Assembly: GCF_007830175.1 (NCBI RefSeq)
Contig: NZ_VLKH01000004.1
Coordinates: forward strand, 124,001-188,000
Length of the DNA: 64,000 bases
Source: Sedimentibacter saalensis
GTDB taxonomy: Bacteria > Bacillota > Clostridia > Tissierellales > Sedimentibacteraceae
Reading direction: 5' to 3'
Part shown: one piece after another, positions 18,675 to 27,186 of the stretch
Position numbering within the stretch: the first letter of the stretch is position 1
How the letters are laid out: each line of letters begins with the position of its first letter
Notes under the pieces: model-generated
The model's input: only the letters and a program-made list of their open reading frames with translations
Told to the model about the DNA's origin: nothing
The model's database searches: none
Program-made: the position numbers and the translations under genes

Positions 18675-18685
18675 AAATACCCTCC

Positions 18686-19309
18686 CTATTTATAAAAACT
18701 TTTTCTTAATTCATCTAAATATCCGTTAAATTCAACACCTATTTTTTCATAGTCTGCCACATAATTTTCATCGCTTCTTATTTCTTCAAGAATTTTATTA
18801 GCATAACCCCCGATAGCCCAATAAATAAGCTGCTTTGATTTTTCAACATCAAGGTTATCTCTGAATTTTGAAATATCAATATCGCCGTAAAAATTCATAA
18901 GGCTGTATTCGTCAAGATTTTTTCGTCTTTCATCCAGTTCTTTCTTAACATCTTCAGAATCTGTAAAAACAACAACCTTTGTAAAATCAAATATCCACGG
19001 ATATTTTTTTAAAACCTTAACTTTAAGCATATAAGTATTGCTCAATCTCTCAAATATATCTTTTTCATCCAAATCAATTAAATCAAAATATTCCTTTTTT
19101 ATAATTTCTAAGCAATAATCATACAAAAACAGAAAAAAATCCTTTTTATTATTTACATAATGAAACATTAAGCTTTTAGAAATACCTGCTTCTTTTGCTA
19201 TTACATTTGTGGAAGCATCATCAAAGCCCTTAGCTGCAAATTCTTTCAATGCTGCATTTATTATTTCTTCACGCCTTTTGGACTCTAAATTTAGCAATTT
19301 TTCAAACAA
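18686..19309 (-). CDS. TetR-family repressor of the first ABC operon
   Basis: This 207-residue regulator has an N-terminal helix-turn-helix ([36 protein letters not shown]) followed by a divergent helical ligand domain. It heads the operon and is very probably autoregulated, since two copies of an ACCTATTAGGT palindrome sit on its own promoter. Ligand unknown. Its N-terminus resembles the other two TetR proteins in this block. Confidence 0.93.
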   Translation of the reverse strand: MFEKLLNLESKRREEIINAALKEFAAKGFDDASTNVIAKEAGISKSLMFHYVNNKKDFFLFLYDYCLEIIKKEYFDLIDLDEKDIFERLSNTYMLKVKVLKKYPWIFDFTKVVVFTDSEDVKKELDERRKNLDEYSLMNFYGDIDISKFRDNLDVEKSKQLIYWAIGGYANKILEEIRSDENYVADYEKIGVEFNGYLDELRKSFYK

Positions 19310-19332
19310 TATAACACCTTCTTACAATAAAA

Positions 19333-19382
19333 TTGACCTATTAGGTTAATGGAATTATATCGCCATTTACCTAATAGGTCAA
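19333..19382 (-). promoter_or_regulatory. TetR promoter with duplicated operator (unit 1)
   Basis: Two 20-bp arms (19333-19352, 19363-19382) are inverted with one mismatch, and each contains the palindrome ACCTATTAGGT. On the minus strand, -35 TTGACC (19377-19382) and -10 TATAAT (19354-19359) have a 17-base spacer. One operator covers the -35 and spacer, and the other covers the start site. Confidence 0.9.
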
Positions 19383-19411
19383 TATAGTAAATTTATTTTT
19401 ATTGAATTTTA

Positions 19412-20227
19412 TCAAATTAAATCTTTTCTGTTATATAAAGAGTAGGTAAAATAAACTGAAACAGCTGTTATCATTGTGCTAATTAAAACATACACAATGT
19501 TTATTCCGTTGTTCACTACCTCTGTTCCAGTAAAATATCTAAATGGAGACAAAAAATTAAGATAATTTATTTTTCCCACATATTCAATCACAATACCTAT
19601 TACATACGTCACAAATACAAACAAAAAACCGGACTTAAGTGCTGAGTTGTGAGTATTGAGTGCGGCTGCCAACAAAAGGCCAATTGAAAAAAACACGACT
19701 TGGGTCAATAACATACCAATTATTGTTTTTGTAATCAATACAATAACTAATTTTCCTTCTATAACCCCTGCAAATGTACCATCTATGAACATAATGGTAG
19801 CAATGCTTCCAATCCATGATACAAATGCAAGCACAATTATATTTATAACGCCCACCAGTATCTTTGCAGTAATAATTTCATTCCTTTTATATGGTTTTGA
19901 GTAAATAAATTCAAATGTCCTGTCTCTTTGGTCTCTGGAAAGAATGGTAACTCCTATATAGACCGCATGGACAAATACGATTAAACAAATCCAGTAAAAC
20001 ATGATGAGATGGTAATCCAATGATGTATCCATGGATAATCCTTCCATGCCAAACATTATGACTACAATTCTAGGCATGGAATTCATGCTGTCCATAATGC
20101 TGTCTGCATATTGTGATACCATTGGATACTCAGCCAATCCATACAAAATGGTCACTAAAGTTACTATACCCCAGATGATTAATCCTTTTTTACTTAGTTT
20201 TAATTCTTTTATAATAATAGATTTCAT
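19412..20227 (-). CDS. ABC-2-type permease A
   Basis: This 271-residue permease has about six membrane segments and the conserved cytosolic RDQRDRTFEFIYSKPYKRNEIITAK loop of ABC-2 exporters. I start at the ATG at 20227, seven bases after AGGAGG; a second ATG three bases earlier is equally in frame, and the frame itself opens at 20269. It pairs with the next permease and the ATPase at 21043-21924. A heterodimeric drug or peptide exporter is likely. Confidence 0.88.
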   Translation of the reverse strand: MKSIIIKELKLSKKGLIIWGIVTLVTILYGLAEYPMVSQYADSIMDSMNSMPRIVVIMFGMEGLSMDTSLDYHLIMFYWICLIVFVHAVYIGVTILSRDQRDRTFEFIYSKPYKRNEIITAKILVGVINIIVLAFVSWIGSIATIMFIDGTFAGVIEGKLVIVLITKTIIGMLLTQVVFFSIGLLLAAALNTHNSALKSGFLFVFVTYVIGIVIEYVGKINYLNFLSPFRYFTGTEVVNNGINIVYVLISTMITAVSVYFTYSLYNRKDLI

Positions 20228-20238
20228 CATCACACCTC

Positions 20239-21033
20239 CTAAGAAACAAGCGCAATATCTTTTTTGCAAAAAATTTTATATCCTGCAGCTAAGAATAAAA
20301 GTATTAAAATTATCAGTGCAGCAATATATTTAACCTCATATGAAACTGATGTAATAATTGCCGAGCCATTAAAATAATGAAGCGGTGACAAGAACCTAAG
20401 AAAATTTATTCCAACAATACGAGACATTGAACCCGTTGCATAGGATATAAATACCACTCCCGTTGATATAGGCAGTGTTGCCCTTATTTTTGGAAACATG
20501 GTCCCAATGAGCATACCAAAAGTCAGGAAAATCAGCTGAACCCAAGTGATTGAGACAGCAATTAAAACAAGTGTTTTTAGATTAAAACTGTAATTTGTTC
20601 CCCTGGACATGCTTACATACGACATTACAGTGTAAAAAACTCCCACAATAATTGCTTCTACAGCTAATGCAAAAAATTTCGATACATATACATTCCCTCT
20701 GCTCCATGGCTTTGTCAATAAAAAATCAGCAGAGTTTTGTTTATATTCTTTAGTCATAATTCCAAGACCCTTGTTAAATCCATTGATGGCACAAGCAAAC
20801 ATAATAAAAAATGTCAGGAAGTAATATATACCCATAGGAGTATTTAAAATCTCCATATTAAGCCCAATGGAGTCAAAAAAAGTATTATCACTTAATGATT
20901 CCATACCAAAGTTTGCACTGGCTATCATTTTTATATATACAGGAAGCATGAAGAATATTGCTGAACATAAAGCCAATGACCAAATGATAATAGACTTCTT
21001 CAACTGTCTCATTTCAAATTTAAAAATTACCAT
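20239..21033 (-). CDS. ABC-2-type permease B
   Basis: This 264-residue membrane protein has about six hydrophobic segments and is similar in plan to its downstream neighbour (KEYKQNSADFLLTKPWSRGNVYVSKF). The two probably form the membrane heterodimer of one exporter. It starts nine bases after the ATPase stop codon. Confidence 0.88.
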   Translation of the reverse strand: MVIFKFEMRQLKKSIIIWSLALCSAIFFMLPVYIKMIASANFGMESLSDNTFFDSIGLNMEILNTPMGIYYFLTFFIMFACAINGFNKGLGIMTKEYKQNSADFLLTKPWSRGNVYVSKFFALAVEAIIVGVFYTVMSYVSMSRGTNYSFNLKTLVLIAVSITWVQLIFLTFGMLIGTMFPKIRATLPISTGVVFISYATGSMSRIVGINFLRFLSPLHYFNGSAIITSVSYEVKYIAALIILILLFLAAGYKIFCKKDIALVS

Positions 21034-21042
21034 AGTATCCTC

Positions 21043-21924
21043 CTACTTATAATAATGTAAAAATATCTCTTCGAGAGAAGGCTCTTCAATAAAGACATCA
21101 TCAACTTTAAGATTATATATCTTTTCAATGATTTTATCTGCTTCGCCTCTATAAATAAATGATACCTGTCTACCCTTCACCTTATAATCTGCAACACTGT
21201 CTTCTTTAAAATAATCCTTTTCAATTGGTTCAGAAACCATCAATTGTACTTTTTTATATCCGTTTTTTCTTAATTCAATCATGTTCTGAACGTTAATAAT
21301 CCTTCCTTCTTTTATAATGGCAACCTTGCTGCATATCCTCTGTACTTCGCTTAATACGTGAGAAGAATATAAAATTGTGGCTCCTTTTTTATTTTCTTCT
21401 TTGAGAATTTCAAAAAATATTTCTTTAATCAATGGATCAAGCCCGTTTGTCGGTTCATCGAGTATTATTAATTTTGGAGAATGTAAAAGTGCTGCTACTA
21501 TCCCCACCTTCTTTTTGTTTCCAAATGAAAGATCACTGATTTTACGTGTATCATCAAGCTTCAATTTTTCTTTTAACTCATTAATTCTGGCGCTGCAATC
21601 CATCTGGTAAAGTTCAGCTGAATACTTAAGCAATTCCTTTACTGTCATGTTTTCATAGTAATATGCTTCTGAAGGTAGATACCCCACGTTCCTGGCTATC
21701 ATGTGGGCTTCTTTGATGCAGTCCATATTGAAAATATTTGCACTGCCTGATGTTGGATGAATAAGAGCTAAAAGTGTCCTGATTGTAGTGGATTTTCCTG
21801 CTCCGTTTGGTCCTATGAATCCGAAAATTTCTCCTTCCTCTACTGTAAAGCTTACATCTTCTATGCCTCTGTGTTTGCCGTAAAATTTGGAAAGACTTTT
21901 AATTTCAATCACATTTGTACTCAT
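21043..21924 (-). CDS. ABC transporter ATP-binding protein
   Basis: This 293-residue ATPase of the second exporter has Walker [14 protein letters not shown], signature LSFGNKKKVGIV and Walker B LIILDEPTNGLDP, followed by the C-terminal regulatory extension. It resembles the ATPase at 17754-18674 in the whole N-terminal domain, so the two operons may be diverged relatives. GGAGG precedes the ATG, eight bases from the TetR stop. Confidence 0.93.
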   Translation of the reverse strand: MSTNVIEIKSLSKFYGKHRGIEDVSFTVEEGEIFGFIGPNGAGKSTTIRTLLALIHPTSGSANIFNMDCIKEAHMIARNVGYLPSEAYYYENMTVKELLKYSAELYQMDCSARINELKEKLKLDDTRKISDLSFGNKKKVGIVAALLHSPKLIILDEPTNGLDPLIKEIFFEILKEENKKGATILYSSHVLSEVQRICSKVAIIKEGRIINVQNMIELRKNGYKKVQLMVSEPIEKDYFKEDSVADYKVKGRQVSFIYRGEADKIIEKIYNLKVDDVFIEEPSLEEIFLHYYK

Positions 21925-21932
21925 ACATCCTC

Positions 21933-22547
21933 CTATTTATAAAAACAACGTTTCATAATATCGAAATAATCATCCCATTCACCAAGAAGTTCCATGCTTA
22001 CATCTTCAAATGAATTTAATGAATTTCTCTGTTGCTCTGAAAAGCTGAGCATCGTCCAATTTATAATATTTATGGTTTTATTAATATCAATGTCATCACG
22101 AAACTTTGAAAAATCAATATTTTTATAAATCCTTGACATACCATTTTCAATAATTATTTTGCTCTTATTTTTTATTTCTGATTTAACCTCCTCAGATTCT
22201 TCCTTTCCAATGGCATTAATAAAATCAAATGCCTGGGGAACCTTTTTCATAATATTAAATTTTATAATACCCACATCTCTTATTCTTTCAAAAAAATCAG
22301 TTTCGTTTAAATCAATTTCGTCATACATGTTTTCAATAATTTCAGCAACATAATCAATCAGGAAAAAATATAATTCTTTTTTACTTTTAAAATAATTAAA
22401 CAATGAACCCTTTGAAATATCAGCTTCCTTAATAATTTCATTTGTTGAAGCCCTTTCATATCCATTTTTGGCAAACTCTTTTAATGAAGCATTTATTATA
22501 CGACTTTGTTTCTCCGGTTCTAAAGTATAAAACTTATTAAAAATCAT
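21933..22547 (-). CDS. TetR-family repressor of the second ABC operon
   Basis: This 204-residue regulator starts at the ATG at 22547 (MIFNKFYTLEPEKQ), after AGGTGAGGTGG; the frame opens at 22580 inside the promoter. The helix-turn-helix is FAKNGYERASTNEIIKEADISKGSLFNYFKSKKELY. It heads a four-gene operon with the ATPase and two permeases, and its promoter carries a perfect duplicated operator. Confidence 0.92.
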   Translation of the reverse strand: MIFNKFYTLEPEKQSRIINASLKEFAKNGYERASTNEIIKEADISKGSLFNYFKSKKELYFFLIDYVAEIIENMYDEIDLNETDFFERIRDVGIIKFNIMKKVPQAFDFINAIGKEESEEVKSEIKNKSKIIIENGMSRIYKNIDFSKFRDDIDINKTINIINWTMLSFSEQQRNSLNSFEDVSMELLGEWDDYFDIMKRCFYK

Positions 22548-22571
22548 AACCACCTCACCTATTAAATTAAA

Positions 22572-22620
22572 TGACCACATTGGTCATATATATTATACAA
22601 TATATGACCAATGTGGTCAA
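22572..22620 (-). promoter_or_regulatory. TetR promoter with duplicated operator (unit 2)
   Basis: A perfect 20-bp inverted repeat (22572-22591 and 22600-22619) holds TGACCACATTGGTCA in each arm. -35 TTGACC (22615-22620), a 17-base spacer and -10 TATAAT (22592-22597) lie on the minus strand. One operator covers the -35 and spacer, the other the start site. Confidence 0.92.
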
Positions 22621-22635
22621 GGACTATGCTATATT

Positions 22636-25002
22636 TTATTTCTTTAATTTTTCTACTATTCCATTTCCACCATCAACAATTACTCTGTCTCCGGTTTTTA
22701 GTCTTAATGTAGCATTACCACATCCCACAACTGCAGGTATTCCCATCTCTCGGGCTACAATAGCTGCATGTGACAGAGGTGCTCCAACATCAGTTACAAC
22801 GGCAGCTGCTCTTGGAAAAAGCGGTGTCCACCCTACATTGGTAGTTGTGGCTACTAATATTTCACCCTGCTGCAATTTATCACCTTCTTCCGGATTTAAC
22901 AGAACTCGAACCGTTCCTTCCACCTTGCCCCCTGCTCCGGGAAAACCCTTAAGTATTTCGGAATCTGGAGAAGTGCTGACAGTCTTTGAAGAATCATAAT
23001 AGTCCATTCTTCTGTTTTCATCCTTAATCCATTCCGAAGGATTAAATCGTCCTTTTATAATTGATGGAAATGGCGGTAATTCCTTAAATTTTTCATAGTT
23101 CGTTTTTCTTGCGGAAATAAACATCAATGATGATTCATCATTTTTTGTGAGTACATTTATAATATCATCAATGTAAAGAAAAAATACATCTTCACCAATT
23201 CCTATAATTTCTCCTGCTTTTAGCGCAAATGCTCTGTTGATTCTAAATACTCTTACTAACTCTGAACGCGCTGACTCTCTGTTTCTGGCCCCTTCTGCTG
23301 CCTTTTTTAATTGTTTGTCCAGCCATTTTGTTTTATTTGGAAACTTATCTTTATATCTTTTCAAAGCAACTTCAAACTTTGTACGTTGTTCATTCAATAG
23401 CTTATCTACATCCGTATCAGAAGCTGTAAATTCATTTATCTGTCTTTCAAGCCATGATTCATCCTCTGAAGGATCAGAAATTGATAGTTCAAACTCATGG
23501 GGACCCCTATGTCCATACAATTCTAAATATTCCTCTCGGCTTATGCTTCCTTTTACTACATTTGATATTCCAACAACAGGTCCAAGACTGGCAAGAACAG
23601 AATCTCCTCTTAGATTTGACAAAAGCGCATTAGAATCTTCTGCTCCTACCATTTCATTAAGTTTCTTGCTTAACGTCATGGCTATAACGGCTTTACTGCC
23701 CCCAGCCACATGTATCCACCATGCTTTTGAATTATATGGCTGAAGTTCATCATTCCATAAGGACAGCAACTCTTCAGGTGTACTAGCGACTTTAATCTTC
23801 TCTGAAATGTTCCTGCACCATTCAGGAGTATTCTTAATATGCTCATGCATATTTTTTGAAGCCTTCATTGTATTCTTTATTAAATTCTTTATTCTAGGAA
23901 ACATAATCTTAATTAATTCAAGACGTGCAAAGGGATAAACAGGTACATTCATTCCCTCCGGAAATTGTCCGAACAAGTCTCCCATAAGTGACATGCCTCG
24001 TTTTACATCAAAACCATACAAGGCTGTAATGGCTGATAATCTTTGACTGATATTTGAATATATTCTTCCACAAATATTGCCTGACCATAAAAAATATCCT
24101 GGAATAAAGCCAGATTCAACATCTAATGACCTTACTATACTCCATGTCAGTGGAGTTATGACATCAGGTATTGCTTCTCCAACATTTGTATTTACCCATA
24201 GACTGTCACCTGATAAACTTTCATTTATCTCATAAGTGTCTAAATTTCCTGATGTCAGAGTAGTTATTGGTCTACACTGCAGCAGATACAATTTTCCATC
24301 TGCAACAGCCCATTCAATATCCTGAGGACTCTTCATTTCCTTTTCTAGTTTTGAGGCATATTCATAAAGATCAGATGCATATTTTTTTAACTCATCCGGG
24401 CCGGAATATCTTCCTTTTGGGCGCATTAATCTAAAAGGAAAAGCGTCAGATTCTCCCGATACAAGCTGCTCACCTAGACCATGTACGTAATTTCCTATCA
24501 TATTTACATAGCTTCCTGTTATGGGATCAGCTGAAAACAATACACCAGAAACTTCAGAATTCACCATAAGCTGAACAACAACTGCTACCCTGTGAAACTC
24601 ATCGACACCTTGAACAGAGCTGTAGACTTTTACTCGCTGTGAATTCCTTGAATTAAAAACTGTATAAATTGCTTCTAAAATTTTATCATCTGTTTCTGCA
24701 TTTAATACTGTTTCAAATTCACCTGCAAATGATGCTGATTTTGAATCTTCACTTAAGGCTGACGACCTGACAGCAAACATTGCATCTTTATTATTTTTTC
24801 TAATTTCATTCAGTAAAAATTGTGTTTCTTGCCATGCTTCATTATTTAATATATCTTCTCTAAAAGCTGAGGGCAAAATTACAAAACCTTCAGGAACCGG
24901 ATAACCTCCCTTAAACATTTTAGCAAGCATTCCGCCTTTACCGCCTGCAAATTTATATAGTTCAGGACTTAATTCTCTGAAATGTTTTACAGTGTCTAGC
25001 AT
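22636..25002 (-). CDS. PEP/pyruvate-binding phosphotransferase (PEP synthase / rifampin-phosphotransferase-like)
   Basis: This 788-residue protein starts with a PPDK/PEP-synthase-type ATP-grasp domain (GGKGGMLAKMFKGGYPVPEGFVI, VRSSALSEDSKSASFAGEFETVL, DIEWAVADGKLYLLQCRPIT). A middle region follows, then the swivelling phospho-His domain (GAPLSHAAIVAREMGIPAVVG, His near residue 745). It lacks the C-terminal PEP-binding barrel of true PEP synthase and so looks like the rifampin phosphotransferase group, which inactivates drugs by ATP-dependent phosphorylation. The TetR gene two bases upstream also suggests an inducible detoxifying role. Substrate not shown. Confidence 0.85.
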   Translation of the reverse strand: MLDTVKHFRELSPELYKFAGGKGGMLAKMFKGGYPVPEGFVILPSAFREDILNNEAWQETQFLLNEIRKNNKDAMFAVRSSALSEDSKSASFAGEFETVLNAETDDKILEAIYTVFNSRNSQRVKVYSSVQGVDEFHRVAVVVQLMVNSEVSGVLFSADPITGSYVNMIGNYVHGLGEQLVSGESDAFPFRLMRPKGRYSGPDELKKYASDLYEYASKLEKEMKSPQDIEWAVADGKLYLLQCRPITTLTSGNLDTYEINESLSGDSLWVNTNVGEAIPDVITPLTWSIVRSLDVESGFIPGYFLWSGNICGRIYSNISQRLSAITALYGFDVKRGMSLMGDLFGQFPEGMNVPVYPFARLELIKIMFPRIKNLIKNTMKASKNMHEHIKNTPEWCRNISEKIKVASTPEELLSLWNDELQPYNSKAWWIHVAGGSKAVIAMTLSKKLNEMVGAEDSNALLSNLRGDSVLASLGPVVGISNVVKGSISREEYLELYGHRGPHEFELSISDPSEDESWLERQINEFTASDTDVDKLLNEQRTKFEVALKRYKDKFPNKTKWLDKQLKKAAEGARNRESARSELVRVFRINRAFALKAGEIIGIGEDVFFLYIDDIINVLTKNDESSLMFISARKTNYEKFKELPPFPSIIKGRFNPSEWIKDENRRMDYYDSSKTVSTSPDSEILKGFPGAGGKVEGTVRVLLNPEEGDKLQQGEILVATTTNVGWTPLFPRAAAVVTDVGAPLSHAAIVAREMGIPAVVGCGNATLRLKTGDRVIVDGGNGIVEKLKK

Positions 25003-25004
25003 AA

Positions 25005-25625
25005 TTATCCTTCAGTTTTTTCTATGCCGTAACGTATCATACATAGAAAACTGTTCCTTTCTTCTATAAATTTTTGTAGATTAGCTTCATTAAAGTTAGT
25101 ATCATTTTCAATCTCTGATAAATACTTGTTGTCGCAATAATCCAATGCAAGCATTACAAGCTGGAACGCCTGATCAGAATCTATTCCTTCTTTCAGACTA
25201 ACTTTCTTAAACATTTGCTTCCATATCTGATTTTTTCTGAAAATCAATTCACCATACTTTTCTTTAATTTCTATTTTCAATTCTTCAGGAGTTTCATAAA
25301 AAGCATTAATTACGAACTTATATAAGACTGGATTCTTTTTATAGTATTTGAATTTGATGATGCTGAACTTTTCTTTAGCTTTAAAAAAATCTTCATATTC
25401 TGGAAGTGTATCAAAACCCATTTCAACCTTGCCCTTTTCAAAGCATCTGTCCAAAAGGTCCAGGTACAATTCCTTCTTGCCTTTGAAATGATGAAAAATC
25501 AGAGTTCTGGATATACCTGCCGCCTCTGATAGCATTAATGTTGAAGTATTATCATATCCATGATTTGCAAATACTTCCATACAAGCATCTAAAATTTGTT
25601 CCTTATCATATATTTTTTTAGGCAT
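25005..25625 (-). CDS. TetR-family repressor of the phosphotransferase unit
   Basis: This 206-residue regulator has helix-turn-helix FANHGYDNTSTLMLSEAAGISRTLIFHHFKGKKELY. It is followed within two bases by the PEP/pyruvate-binding protein, forming a two-gene operon. GGAGGTCAAT precedes the ATG. Two operator-like palindromes on the promoter indicate autoregulation. Confidence 0.93.
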   Translation of the reverse strand: MPKKIYDKEQILDACMEVFANHGYDNTSTLMLSEAAGISRTLIFHHFKGKKELYLDLLDRCFEKGKVEMGFDTLPEYEDFFKAKEKFSIIKFKYYKKNPVLYKFVINAFYETPEELKIEIKEKYGELIFRKNQIWKQMFKKVSLKEGIDSDQAFQLVMLALDYCDNKYLSEIENDTNFNEANLQKFIEERNSFLCMIRYGIEKTEG

Positions 25626-25639
25626 ATTGACCTCCTGTA

Positions 25640-25694
25640 ATTATACTGACCGTACTGTCAGTATAATTATATTACATGCTGACATATGTGTCAA
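25640..25694 (-). promoter_or_regulatory. TetR promoter with two operators (unit 3)
   Basis: On the minus strand, -35 TTGACA (25689-25694), a 17-base spacer and -10 TATAAT (25666-25671) form a near-consensus promoter. A perfect inverted repeat (25640-25650 and 25657-25667) covers the start site, and TGACACATATGTCA covers the -35. Confidence 0.88.
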
Positions 25695-25695
25695 C

Positions 25696-25733
25696 AAAAA
25701 ATGACAGTCAGGATTTAATCCAGCTGTCATTTT
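25696..25733 (-). terminator. Terminator of the PadR/HAAS operon
   Basis: ATGACAG/CTGTCAT arms (25701-25707, 25724-25730) with an inner GGATT/AATCC pairing are followed on the minus strand by a T-run. Confidence 0.75.
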
Positions 25734-25752
25734 CATCTTCTTTTTAATTTAT

Positions 25753-26712
25753 TTATCTTCCTTCTGAAATTGCTTTTATGGCTCCGAATAGCACTCCGGC
25801 TACAGGCCAGATAATCCATGACATTGCCCAGTTGTTGGTTATGAAACTGTATCCCAGATATACAGCAACAACTACACACCAATATACTTTTGAAACAGTC
25901 TGGAATGTTTTGTTTGATTTACTTCTTACAGAATAATCACCTTGCTGCAGCAGCACATTGCACGGTTCATAATAGCTGCTCTTGTTGATTAAGTTGTAGG
26001 TGGAAAGTGCAACAATTATTAATGTTATTGTTACAGCTATTACACTTAATCCATCAATTTCACTTACAAGTGGAGTAACAATTACAGGCAGTGCACTTAA
26101 AATATAGCATACCACTGAAATACTTACTGCCGCTTTATAAGTCGGCTCATCTTGCTTTTGTATATTTCGAACCATTTCTTCAGCCTTATAGTCAAGTTCA
26201 AAAACATTGAATTTAAGGTATTCATATTTTTCCAGTTTGCTTGTATATCTTATAAAGTGTAAAACTCCTGTTGCCACTAAACATATGAGAACTACCAAAC
26301 CTGCAGCAATCAACAATTCTTCCTTAACACCAACAACGCCCAGCTCTTTTAATCCAATTAATAACAACAAAGTTACCGGAGAAATTATGCAAAGCAATAC
26401 TCCCAAAGCTGTTTTTGGAGCTGCAGCTCTTGATTCTTCTATATAATTTTTTGCTTCTTCATAAGTAACCAAAGGAATATCAGTCTTATTTTCTATGACT
26501 TGCTTTATTCCCAAAGTGTCTCCCAGTTCATCCAGATTACCAAATTCAGATATTACAATTCCTATAGCTTCATTTTCAGTTTTTCCCTCATTCTTCAGCT
26601 CATTGTACTTGTCTTCCATCATTGCAAGCAATTCTTTTTTTGCCCTTGCCACATCTTCTGTCTGTGGCAACCCTAAAAACATGTTGTCAAGATAATTCCT
26701 AATTGTATTCAT
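25753..26712 (-). CDS. HAAS-domain membrane protein (PadR partner)
   Basis: This 319-residue protein starts at the ATG at 26712, after GAGGAG. The first ~75 residues are the helical HAAS/DUF1700-like sensor segment (LPQTEDVARAKKELLAMMEDKYNELK ... GIVISEFGNLDELGDTLG). About six transmembrane segments follow. Such proteins are commonly encoded next to PadR regulators and tie gene control to membrane state; the mechanism is not established here. Its start overlaps the end of the PadR gene by 14 bases, implying translational coupling. Confidence 0.85.
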   Translation of the reverse strand: MNTIRNYLDNMFLGLPQTEDVARAKKELLAMMEDKYNELKNEGKTENEAIGIVISEFGNLDELGDTLGIKQVIENKTDIPLVTYEEAKNYIEESRAAAPKTALGVLLCIISPVTLLLLIGLKELGVVGVKEELLIAAGLVVLICLVATGVLHFIRYTSKLEKYEYLKFNVFELDYKAEEMVRNIQKQDEPTYKAAVSISVVCYILSALPVIVTPLVSEIDGLSVIAVTITLIIVALSTYNLINKSSYYEPCNVLLQQGDYSVRSKSNKTFQTVSKVYWCVVVAVYLGYSFITNNWAMSWIIWPVAGVLFGAIKAISEGR

Positions 26713-27043
26713 GGTCATTCTCCTCAACTATAAATTTTTCAATAACTTCACGGGTAACTTCCCATTCTTCGCATCTTTCCTTATAATATTTTATGCCTTC
26801 TTCTGTTATTTTGTAATATGTTCGTGGTTTCCCATTTGTTTCGTTTCCCGAGAACGCTTCAATGTAACCATTTGATTCCATTCTCTTAAACGCAGAGTAA
26901 AGAGTTGTTTCCTTCATTACATATTTTTCATTTGTTAATTCTCTTATTCTTTTGGAAATTTCATAGCCATAAGATGGTTCATCAAGCAAAAGATATAATA
27001 TCATCGTATCATTGTAGCCCCTGATTACATCACTGCTAATCAT
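26699..27043 (-). CDS. PadR-family regulator
   Basis: This 114-residue PadR-like winged-helix repressor has DTMILYLLLDEPSYGYEISKRIREL, then ETTLYSAFKRMESNGYIEAF as the recognition region and wing, and a C-terminal dimer helix. It heads the operon with the HAAS membrane protein. An inverted repeat flanks its promoter, so autoregulation is likely. Confidence 0.93.
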   Translation of the reverse strand: MISSDVIRGYNDTMILYLLLDEPSYGYEISKRIRELTNEKYVMKETTLYSAFKRMESNGYIEAFSGNETNGKPRTYYKITEEGIKYYKERCEEWEVTREVIEKFIVEENDHEYN

Positions 27044-27074
27044 AAAATACCTCTTTCTAATAATTTTACTTCAT

Positions 27075-27128
27075 CTGTCGTACTTTATCTGATGAAGTAA
27101 TTATAGTACATTTACTACGACAGGTCAA
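27075..27128 (-). promoter_or_regulatory. PadR promoter with flanking inverted repeat
   Basis: On the minus strand, -35 TTGACC (27123-27128), a 17-base spacer and -10 TATAAT (27100-27105). CTGTCGTACTTTA (27075-27087) and TTTACTACGACAG (27111-27123) are inverted with two mismatches and bracket the -10, a likely PadR operator. Confidence 0.82.
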
Positions 27129-27186
27129 GTACTTTTTAAATTATTTTTATAAAAAAAATAGAGGGTATACCTCCATTTGAAATTAT

